Assembly (NCBI RefSeq): GCF_000428585.1
Contig: NZ_AUAF01000011.1
Coordinates: 16,655 to 80,654, forward strand
Reading direction: 5' to 3'
Source of the DNA: Zooshikella ganghwensis DSM 15267
GTDB taxonomy: Bacteria > Pseudomonadota > Gammaproteobacteria > Pseudomonadales > Zooshikellaceae
Length of the DNA stretch: 64,000 nucleotides
Position numbers and translations under genes: made by a program. The notes under the pieces were generated by a model. That model searched no databases, was not told the origin of the DNA, and was given only the letters and a program-made list of their open reading frames with translations. Shown here piece after piece: positions 57,068-64,000 of this stretch (position 1 is its first letter; each line of letters opens with the position of its first letter).

Positions 57068-57769
57068 ATGCAGCGTTATATCGCCATTGTGGAAGATGAA
57101 GCGGCCATTCGTGAGAACTATCGGGCGGTACTCACACGTTATGGTTATCATGTCAGCATGTACAGTAATCGCCGAGAAGCTATGGCAGCATTTAATCAGC
57201 AGCTTCCTGAGCTGGCAATTATTGACGTTGGTTTGGAAGATGAGATTGAAGGGGGCTTTGATCTTTGTCGTGAGCTTCGGGCTATTGCACCACAGTTGCC
57301 GATCATCTTTTTGACCGCGAGAGACAGTGAGTTGGATGCTATTTCTGGCTTGCGCTTGGGAGCTGATGATTATCTGACAAAAGACATCAGCTTAGAGCAT
57401 ATGGTTGCGCGGATTGTTGCGTTATTTCGCCGTGTGGATGCACTTCAATCAAAAGCACCCGCAGATCAAGGCCAACAATTATGCTGTGGGGACTTGGTGA
57501 TGGACCTTGATCGGATGACAGCAAACTGGCAAGGTCAGCTGGTGCCACTAACCTTAACAGAGTTTTGGCTGGTTTATGCGTTGGCAAAACACCCAGGACA
57601 TGTGAAAAACCGCCAGCAACTGATGGATGCTGCAAACGTTGTGCTTGATGATAATACCATTACCTCCCACATCAAACGTATTCGCAAAAAGTTTTCTAAG
57701 CTAGATGCTAATTTTCAGTCTATTGAAACAGTATATGGGTTTGGCTATCGCTGGCATCCTCAAAAATAG
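57068..57769 (+). CDS. pdsR: Dedicated sortase system response regulator (PdsR type)
   Basis: 233 residues. Receiver domain with acidic pocket EDE near residue 10, phospho-acceptor Asp53 (IIDVGLEDE) and Lys in LTKDIS (instead of the usual LTKP). An OmpR/PhoB winged helix follows (LTLTEFWLVYALAKHPGHVK, TITSHIKRIRKKF, VYGFGYRW). The insertion after Asp53 and the pairing with the next gene match the regulator of the proteobacterial dedicated sortase system. It starts with a strong GGAGG and is followed eight bases later by the kinase. Confidence 0.85.
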   Translation: MQRYIAIVEDEAAIRENYRAVLTRYGYHVSMYSNRREAMAAFNQQLPELAIIDVGLEDEIEGGFDLCRELRAIAPQLPIIFLTARDSELDAISGLRLGADDYLTKDISLEHMVARIVALFRRVDALQSKAPADQGQQLCCGDLVMDLDRMTANWQGQLVPLTLTEFWLVYALAKHPGHVKNRQQLMDAANVVLDDNTITSHIKRIRKKFSKLDANFQSIETVYGFGYRWHPQK

Positions 57770-57777
57770 CAGCCTAT

Positions 57778-59889
57778 ATGCGTCTTCATATTCAGTTATT
57801 TATTATTAGTCTTATTACCCTGGCGCTACCTTGGGCTGGCTGCCAGTATGTTAAAGAAATGGAAACTGCCCTGCGCAGTGGACAGGAGCAAGCAGTGCAA
57901 GCAACCGCTAATGCGATTGCAAGCACCCTTACCAGGGTTACCTGGCCAAAAGTAGAAGGGGAGCAAGTGCTGTATGCTCACTCACTGAATATGCCTTTGG
58001 TAATCGATGGTTATCATGAAGACTGGCCGTTTTCTAATCAGCAAATTAATCACTTTCTTAGCTTAAAGAAAGAGTCAATGGCGATGCGTTTAGGTGCAGG
58101 AGGTGACCAGGCGCTCTATTTGCACATTACCTATCAAGATGATCGCGTTATCTACCAAACTCCTATGCAGCGTTCTTTATTTGCTTCTGATGCGCTGTTA
58201 ATTCGAGTACAAAAAGGTCAAGAACATCAAGCTTATTTAGTACGTACACCTGCACCTGGCAAGGTGATTGCCGAACAGATTATTGTTGAAGAAAAACAAG
58301 TCATCCTTATTCCAGAACCGGATATTCAGGGGCAGTGGCAAGAGACCGCTCAGGGTATCAATATTGAGCTACGTATTGCACATCAACGGGTGGGTGATCG
58401 AGTTGCAGCAGGTATGGTTGACTATGACTTTATAAATCAGGTTCAAACTGTTGGTGCGCTTTTTAATGAACCTGTCATTGGGGAAGATAGCCTTATAGCG
58501 GCATTGGCCGGAGCAGAACCTATCCCTTACCAGCTGGTTACACCAACACCACACCTGAAAGCTTTGTTATCTCCTTTTGCGTCATTAGGACAACAAGTAG
58601 TGCTGGTTACCCCTCAAGGCTGGGTGCTTGCCTCAGCCAAACCTAAAAATAAAAACACGGCATTAGCTGAAGATATTGAGCGGCATCATATCGTTGTGCC
58701 TTATTGGCAGCGCACTTTGTTACATTGGATTTTGTCTTCTTCAGAATCTCTTCCGAAATGGTCATTGCGGTCAGGTCGAGTAAGCGCTGAATTTATGCAG
58801 CATGTTTTACAGGACAGTTTAGCCTCTCAGTGGTTTCAAGGTAGTAAGCAATACACCAATAAAGTCGTGGCAGGTACTCCAGTAGTACAAGATGATCAGG
58901 TTATTGGCGCTGTGCTTGTTGCAAATGCTTCTGATGAAATTGTATCGCTTACAGATAAAGCCTGGCTAGGAATGATAGGCGTAACATTTTGGGTTATTAT
59001 CCTTGTTGTGGTAGTGCTTGTGGGTTTTGCAGTGCTATTATCCAGTCGTATTCGGCGTTTAAGCCGCCTGGCCGAACAAGTGTTGACCGCGGAAGGGCAA
59101 CTGGCACAGGTATTTCCTGCCTCAAAACGAAAAGATGAAATAGGCGATTTGTCTCGGAGTTTCAAAGTTTTGCATCAGCGACTTTGGGACTATATGCATT
59201 ATCTGCAAAGTTTATCGAGTAAATTAGCCCATGAGTTAAGAACTCCGTTAGCCGTGATGCGTTCTTCTCTTGAAAATCTGGAAATGGAAAACTCGTTGTC
59301 TAATACGGCAAAAGACTATGTATTAAGAGCTAAAGATGGTGCTGACCGATTACGGCATTTAATTGATGCAATGAGTGAAGCAAAACGTGTGGAGCAGAGC
59401 TTAGCGCAAGCAGAACCAGAATGCTTTCCTCTTGATCAGGTAGTCAATGGTATGGTATTGGCCTATCAGGATGTTTACTCTAATCATTGCTTGCAGGTAG
59501 ATATACAGTCAGGGTCTTATTCTCTATGGGGAGAAGCTGACTTTATCGTACAGTTGTTGGATAAACTGGTGGATAACGCAGTTGATTTTACCCCTGCTCA
59601 AGGATTAATTCGAATAGCACTTAAACAAGAACAAGAAAACTATTATTTAACGGTATTTAATCAAGGCTCATCTTTACCAGATTCAATGCGTGATCAGCTA
59701 TTTGATTCTTTGGTATCTGTTCGCAAAGAAACCTCTTCTAAACAACACTTAGGGTTTGGTTTACATATTGCCAAATTAATTGTTGACTGGTTCCAGGGGC
59801 GTATTATGGCAGAAAATGCAGAAGGAGAGCATGGTGTGATATTTACTGTAGTGTTGCCCAAAATTAATCGCTATACACCAGTGAAATAA
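57778..59889 (+). CDS. pdsS: Dedicated sortase system histidine kinase (PdsS type)
   Basis: 703 residues. A membrane segment at the N-terminus, a ~370-residue periplasmic region including a carbohydrate-binding-like part (LVIDGYHEDWPF), a second membrane segment near 400, and HAMP. A phosphoacceptor domain with His485 (LAHELRTPLAVM) and an intact ATPase domain (LVDNAVDF N-box, HLGFGLHIAKLIVDW G2) follow. The large periplasmic part and DGYHEDW motif match the kinase family linked with Gram-negative sortases. It presumably senses envelope conditions and controls the sortase pair at 47603-50261. Confidence 0.85.
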   Translation: MRLHIQLFIISLITLALPWAGCQYVKEMETALRSGQEQAVQATANAIASTLTRVTWPKVEGEQVLYAHSLNMPLVIDGYHEDWPFSNQQINHFLSLKKESMAMRLGAGGDQALYLHITYQDDRVIYQTPMQRSLFASDALLIRVQKGQEHQAYLVRTPAPGKVIAEQIIVEEKQVILIPEPDIQGQWQETAQGINIELRIAHQRVGDRVAAGMVDYDFINQVQTVGALFNEPVIGEDSLIAALAGAEPIPYQLVTPTPHLKALLSPFASLGQQVVLVTPQGWVLASAKPKNKNTALAEDIERHHIVVPYWQRTLLHWILSSSESLPKWSLRSGRVSAEFMQHVLQDSLASQWFQGSKQYTNKVVAGTPVVQDDQVIGAVLVANASDEIVSLTDKAWLGMIGVTFWVIILVVVVLVGFAVLLSSRIRRLSRLAEQVLTAEGQLAQVFPASKRKDEIGDLSRSFKVLHQRLWDYMHYLQSLSSKLAHELRTPLAVMRSSLENLEMENSLSNTAKDYVLRAKDGADRLRHLIDAMSEAKRVEQSLAQAEPECFPLDQVVNGMVLAYQDVYSNHCLQVDIQSGSYSLWGEADFIVQLLDKLVDNAVDFTPAQGLIRIALKQEQENYYLTVFNQGSSLPDSMRDQLFDSLVSVRKETSSKQHLGFGLHIAKLIVDWFQGRIMAENAEGEHGVIFTVVLPKINRYTPVK

Positions 59890-59978
59890 ATTGTGCTTTG
59901 CTGTGAGAATGATTCCTCATTAATATCAAATTAAATTTTAAACATGACAGAGTTTGACAAAGTTTAGCAGGATCAGAT

Positions 59979-62900
59979 GTGAACTTTCTTAAATATCAAG
60001 ATATAGAAGATAACATTTCCAGTACTTTTGTGAGAAGAGGTAAGGATTATTTTCGACATGGGCATGTTGATAAAGTCTATTGGGATAGTGATGACGATGT
60101 TATCAGATCAGTAGTGAGTGGTCGAAACCGCTATACACAGGAAATTCATGTAAGTCAATACTATGGTGAAGTAGATATTGATGGTTATTGTTCATGTCCC
60201 GTTGACTATAATTGTAAACATGTCGCTGCTGCTTTATTAAAGTATTTGGAACAACGAGGTAGTGTCTCAGAAAAAAACTCACCTAAATCTCAATTGAGTT
60301 TTAGCTCATGGCAACACCAATTTGAGTCTGTAATAGCACAAGAAAAGCACACAGCATCACCTAGATATGAAGCTACTCCTGGTAAGGAGTTTTTGGTTTA
60401 TATTTTACAGCTAAATAATGGTGATCTGAGCATTGACTGTTACTCTACTAAAAAGTACAAAAAAGGTGGGTTTTCAGCACTTCATGATGTTTATCGTGGG
60501 TGGTATGGTAACCATGTATGGTCAAATGCAGATGGGATTATTAAAAACTTAATTGGCAATGCGAATAACTTATCTGAAACCCATAACCCCTACCAATTGC
60601 TTACTCATTTAGCTAATAGTGGTCGTGCTTATGTTGGAGAGTTTGAACCTAATAATGTATTAACCGAAGGGCGCTTACTTGATATCCAGTTTAATTGGCA
60701 AGCACAAGATAATTTAAAGCAATTAAAGTTAAGTTTAGCGGATGCTAGTGATGATGATTGGGTAGTATTACCAACCCAGCCAGTATGCTACTTTAATAAA
60801 ATAACAAAACAATTTGGTCGCATTAATACACAATTAAATTACGATGTACTCTTAATGCTGCAAAGGTTGCCAGCATTGGATGTTGATCAGCAGTTTGAAG
60901 TTGCAGGCCTTATTAGATCGGGGCTCGGCAGTTATGACATACCACTGCCAGTGGAGTGGAAAGTAACAGAGGTTAATGAGCAACCTATACCCAAGTTGTT
61001 GGTAAGCAAGAGTGTTAGTGGTCAAAAATACTTGGGTGAACTGTTTTTTGTTTATGGTGAGCACGAGCTTCCCTATTCAAAAGGGCAAAGAGCAAACCCG
61101 CAAACTGTATTTAAAAAGAGCGGTGAATATCAGGTGAGACTGCAACCTGAGCAAGAGCTGTTGGCTGTCAAGCAGTTGGTTGAATGTCACTATACGCCAG
61201 AAGAAAATGATCATACTGGTTTTCTTAGGCAAGATGAAAAACTGCTTTTTAATATTGCACATAATCCAAGTGATTATTATCAGTTTAAAACTGAAGTACT
61301 TCCAGTGTTGCAGGAGCAAGGGTGGAAGTTTGACGAAACGGCTATATCTGAACAGTTTAAAACAGCGAAAAACTGGGATATAACAACTCATGATGAGGGG
61401 GCTAACTGGTTTTCTTTTGCCTTAGATATTGATATTGATGGTACTAAAGTTGCGGCATTACCCCTTATTATCCAGTGGTTATCTGCCTCTGGAGACAATA
61501 TAAAACGTGCAGAAAAACCAGTTTGCTTAGCGTGTGATGGCATTGGGTGGGTTGTAGTGCCTGCCGAAACCATTAACTCAATCCTGGATATTTTGGTAGA
61601 GCTTTATGATCGTCCAACGTTATCTGAAGATGGTAAATTAAAAGTAAATAATGCAAATGCTGTTAGACTAGAAGCGCTTGCTGAAGCATTACAGCAAGTG
61701 AGGTGGTTAGGTGATAAGTCAATAAAATCCCTTGGCAAGGAATTGGCTAATTTTAAAGGAATAAAAAAACTGAAACCGCCAAGAGGTTTGAAAGCAACAC
61801 TGCGCGACTATCAGCAAGAAGGAGTTGAGTGGTTGCAGTTTTTGAGAAAGTACAGGTTTGGTGGTGTGCTTGCGGACGACATGGGGCTTGGCAAAACGAT
61901 CCAAGTATTGTCACACATTCAGTTAGAAAAAGAGCGGGGGCGATTAAAACAACCTGCTCTGGTGGTAGTGCCAACCAGTGTACTAGGAAACTGGCAAAAG
62001 GAAGCGGCTAAGTTTACCCCTAACTTGAATACCTTTGTCTGGTATGGGGCTGATCGGAATGAATATTTTGAGCAACTGTCAGAAAACCAGTTAATCATTA
62101 CCAGTTATGGTACCTTTCAGCGTGATGCTGAGCGACTAGCTGAATATGAGTATCACATGCTTATATTAGATGAAGCTCAGTATATAAAAAATAGTAAATC
62201 AAAAATATCAGTATCTGTTAGGTTGATTAAAGCGAACCATCATCTCTGTATGACGGGCACTCCACTTGAAAACCACCTTGGTGAACTATGGAGTTTGTAT
62301 GACTTTTTAATGCCAGGTTTTTTGGGTAATGAGCGTAGTTTTAATCGTTTATTTCGTAAACCTATTGAAATTGAGGGGCATCAGCAGCGACATCAAGCAT
62401 TGTCACAACAGGTTGGACCTTTTCTTCTACGGCGGACAAAAGACGCTGTTGCTGATGAGTTGCCTGAAAAGACAGAAATGATAAGAAGTGTAGAGTTAGG
62501 CGCTAGCCAGCAAAAACTTTATGAGAGTATTCGCCTCAGCATGGAAAAGAAAGTTCGGAGTTTGCTTAAAACCAAAGGCTTAAACCGGAGCCGAATAGAA
62601 ATTCTTGATGCGTTAATGAAGCTACGTCAAGCTTGTTGTGATCCAAGACTCGTTAAATTGGACAAAGCAAAAAAAGTAAAGCAATCTGCTAAGTTAACTT
62701 TACTAAAAGAGCTGTTGGTAGAGTTGTTAGATGAGAACAGAAAAATCTTACTGTTTTCTCAGTTTACCAGTATGTTGACGCTTATCGAAAAAGAAGTAAA
62801 TGAGTTGAAAATACCCTATGCTAAACTCACAGGGCAAACCCGTAAGCGAGAAGAAGTTATCAGTAAGTTCCAAAATGGTGATGTACCATTGTTTTTAATT

Positions 62901-63215
62901 AGTTTAAAAGCAGGTGGCGTTGGCCTGAATTTAACTCAAGCGGATACGGTGATCCACTATGATCCTTGGTGGAACCCTGCGGTTGAACAGCAAGCTACTG
63001 ACCGTGCTTATCGTATAGGGCAGGATAAACCCGTATTTGTTTATCGATTAATTTGTACAGGAACAGTTGAAGAAAAAATCTTAGCGATGCAGGAAAGGAA
63101 ACAATCGTTAGCGGATGGTATTTATAATAATAAAGCAGGCGAACAGCTCGCATTAACAAGTGAGGAAATATTAGACTTCTTTACTCCAGGGGAGACTAAA
63201 AATGATATTTTCTAG
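59979..63215 (+). CDS. SWIM zinc finger-SNF2 family helicase
   Basis: 1078 residues. The N-terminal SWIM zinc finger has Cys71, Cys73, Cys79 and His81 (CSCPVDYNCKH). A central ~500-residue region has no sharp motifs. The SNF2 ATPase follows from about 610: DDMGLGKT (Walker A Lys639), LDEAQYIKN (DEAQ box), MTGTPLENHLGELWSL, LLFSQFTSM, LISLKAGGVGLNL, and QATDRAYRIGQ (motif VI). This is the HepA-like bacterial SWI2/SNF2 type, DNA-dependent ATPases of poorly known role. Start GTG 59979 with AGGA six bases upstream. It is not part of the preceding operon (89-base gap). Confidence 0.9.
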   Translation: MNFLKYQDIEDNISSTFVRRGKDYFRHGHVDKVYWDSDDDVIRSVVSGRNRYTQEIHVSQYYGEVDIDGYCSCPVDYNCKHVAAALLKYLEQRGSVSEKNSPKSQLSFSSWQHQFESVIAQEKHTASPRYEATPGKEFLVYILQLNNGDLSIDCYSTKKYKKGGFSALHDVYRGWYGNHVWSNADGIIKNLIGNANNLSETHNPYQLLTHLANSGRAYVGEFEPNNVLTEGRLLDIQFNWQAQDNLKQLKLSLADASDDDWVVLPTQPVCYFNKITKQFGRINTQLNYDVLLMLQRLPALDVDQQFEVAGLIRSGLGSYDIPLPVEWKVTEVNEQPIPKLLVSKSVSGQKYLGELFFVYGEHELPYSKGQRANPQTVFKKSGEYQVRLQPEQELLAVKQLVECHYTPEENDHTGFLRQDEKLLFNIAHNPSDYYQFKTEVLPVLQEQGWKFDETAISEQFKTAKNWDITTHDEGANWFSFALDIDIDGTKVAALPLIIQWLSASGDNIKRAEKPVCLACDGIGWVVVPAETINSILDILVELYDRPTLSEDGKLKVNNANAVRLEALAEALQQVRWLGDKSIKSLGKELANFKGIKKLKPPRGLKATLRDYQQEGVEWLQFLRKYRFGGVLADDMGLGKTIQVLSHIQLEKERGRLKQPALVVVPTSVLGNWQKEAAKFTPNLNTFVWYGADRNEYFEQLSENQLIITSYGTFQRDAERLAEYEYHMLILDEAQYIKNSKSKISVSVRLIKANHHLCMTGTPLENHLGELWSLYDFLMPGFLGNERSFNRLFRKPIEIEGHQQRHQALSQQVGPFLLRRTKDAVADELPEKTEMIRSVELGASQQKLYESIRLSMEKKVRSLLKTKGLNRSRIEILDALMKLRQACCDPRLVKLDKAKKVKQSAKLTLLKELLVELLDENRKILLFSQFTSMLTLIEKEVNELKIPYAKLTGQTRKREEVISKFQNGDVPLFLISLKAGGVGLNLTQADTVIHYDPWWNPAVEQQATDRAYRIGQDKPVFVYRLICTGTVEEKILAMQERKQSLADGIYNNKAGEQLALTSEEILDFFTPGETKNDIF

Positions 63216-63341
63216 GAAAGAGCTGTCGTACTCACTCTTGTTTGTTAAGCTATAAATGCAATTATAGCTTGTACAAATGGTTTTTAGGATATGCCATTGT
63301 GCAGGGTATATTTACCAAGAGTTGTTAGTTAGGTATATACA

Positions 63342-63752
63342 ATGCCATCAGGATTCATGATAGAAATTAAGGGCAAGCCGGTCAAAATAGAATACTCAGA
63401 AGGTGATATTCATGTGATTGGCTTGATGGATATGCCTTTTGAGTGGATCAAACAAGGCTCAAAGTCTGTTGAGGTACGGGCAAATAGTGATGTCCGACCA
63501 TTTGATTATAGTGTCATTAAACCTGGACATACTTTACGACTCATTAACGAGCAAACGGGTGAATCTTTAGAGCGCCGTGTTATTCGAGTTGATCATTATC
63601 AGACGGTAAAAGAGCTGCTCAATACGGAAGGAATGGAAAACACGCTACCCACTTTGGTGTCTGTTGCGGAGGCTATTGAGTTGATACATAGTTTTCCGGG
63701 CTATAAACAGGGTATAGTAAAGTACGGCGTTTATGCGATAGAAGTTATGTAG
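63342..63752 (+). CDS. ASCH-like domain protein
   Basis: 136 residues. The block FEWIKQGSKSVEVRANSDVRPFDYSVIKPGHTLRL reads as an ASCH/PUA-like domain (residues 33-70 or so), followed by VIRVDHYQTVKELLNTEG, the usual strand plus helix. ASCH proteins bind RNA or nucleotides; this one's target is unknown. ATG 63342 has TAGG eight bases upstream. An internal ATG at 63357 is possible. It stands alone between the SNF2 gene and the IS256-type element. Confidence 0.65.
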   Translation: MPSGFMIEIKGKPVKIEYSEGDIHVIGLMDMPFEWIKQGSKSVEVRANSDVRPFDYSVIKPGHTLRLINEQTGESLERRVIRVDHYQTVKELLNTEGMENTLPTLVSVAEAIELIHSFPGYKQGIVKYGVYAIEVM

Positions 63753-63812
63753 AGTTTAGCGCTGGCTTCATTATTTGCCACCTACAGTTGGTGACCATGT
63801 TTAATGTATGGT

Positions 63813-63829
63813 TATACCCTTCACGAATG
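63813..63829. repeat. TATACCC element interrupted by the IS256-type insertion
   Basis: TATACCCTTCACGAAT is identical to the first 16 bases of long copy 1. In that copy CATTTTTAGGG follows. Here the next bases are the left end of an insertion sequence. The missing part presumably lies beyond the other end of the insertion, outside the window. Confidence 0.55.
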
Positions 63830-64000
63830 GAGACTGTAAAAGATTCTGTGTAACCGCCTATTCTTAATGTTAACAATGTATAAGGATAGGCCATTATGGT
63901 GACTCAAAAAGAACTCGAAGCCTTTGCTAAAAAAGCCGCCAAGGGCATTAAAACAGAAAAAGACCTCAATCAATTTGCACAAATGCTCAAAAAGGTCACG
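63830..64000 (+). mobile_element. IS256-family insertion sequence, left end (cut by window edge)
   Basis: The sequence from 63830 begins GAGACTGTAAAAGATTCTGT, which resembles the terminal inverted repeats of IS256-family elements (GAG-x-CTGTAAA type). A transposase start follows 66 bases later. The right end, the matching inverted repeat and the second target duplication are outside the window. Confidence 0.7.
63896..64000 (+). CDS. IS256-family (mutator type) transposase, N-terminal 35 residues
   Basis: The frame begins MVTQKELEAFAKKAAKGIKT and continues EKDLNQFAQMLKKVT to the window end. This N-terminus is typical of IS256/mutator transposases, in which a DDE catalytic core follows. AAGGA lies about 10 bases before the ATG. 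Whether the gene is intact cannot be seen. Confidence 0.8.
   Translation, partial: MVTQKELEAFAKKAAKGIKTEKDLNQFAQMLKKVT

Noticed and set aside
63301..63325. GGGTATA upstream of the ASCH gene as a repeat end
   Set aside because: No TATACCC start within 300 bases upstream; only the heptamer matches.

Overview
The window comes from a moderately AT-rich, probably marine gammaproteobacterium. The order rplU-rpmA-obgE-proB, then rpsT, then murJ-ribF-ileS-lspA-fkpB-ispH followed by minor pilins is the arrangement known from Pseudomonas, Marinobacter and Oceanospirillales-type genomes. The proteobacterial dedicated sortase system is mostly found in marine species. A Zooshikella/Spartinivicinus-like host is my guess; nothing in the sequence proves it. 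I found no rRNA, tRNA, CRISPR array or replication origin.

Layout. 1-12.6 kb: the tail of an acidic protein of unknown function, a TolC-like lipoprotein, rlmG, glutathione reductase (gorA), a large hybrid histidine kinase with a degraded ATP-binding domain, a Na+/H+ antiporter, a GIY-YIG protein with a long disordered tail, and ispB. 12.7-24.9 kb: housekeeping genes rplU, rpmA, obgE, proB, rpsT, murJ, ribF, ileS, lspA, fkpB and ispH. 25.6-43.1 kb: two type IV pilus tip/minor-pilin operons. The first (fimT-pilV-pilW-pilX-pilY1) has no pilE. The second (fimT-pilV-pilW-pilX-pilY1-pilE) is strongly A-rich and ends in a pilin with a 12-bp tandem repeat inside its cysteine-bounded loop. Between them lie mnmH (selU) and a fused oxidoreductase-SelD gene, which together make 2-selenouridine in tRNA. 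43.3-47.5 kb: a PIN-PhoH protein, rhlB and a small conserved protein, all on the minus strand.

47.6-59.9 kb holds both halves of a Gram-negative dedicated sortase system. A class GN sortase and its VIT/VWA target overlap on the minus strand. The response regulator and histidine kinase (pdsR/pdsS type) are on the plus strand about 7 kb away. Between the halves are a VanZ-like gene, an RND efflux pump with its adaptor, and a truncated IS1595-type transposase. Two very small open reading frames fit tightly into these operons and deserve attention: 36 codons between the adaptor and the RND pump, and 51 codons encoding a membrane peptide that abuts pdsR. 60-64 kb: a SWIM-SNF2 helicase, an ASCH-domain protein and the left end of an IS256-family element cut by the window edge.

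Dispersed DNA. A small palindromic repeat beginning TATACCCTTC occurs six times, always between genes, in long (126-166 bp), hairpin-only (22-31 bp) and partial forms. The IS256-family element at the right edge is inserted into one copy. A second 69-bp repeat family occurs twice. These repeats, the doubled pilus operon and the transposase remnant make this a conserved chromosomal backbone with accessory insertions.
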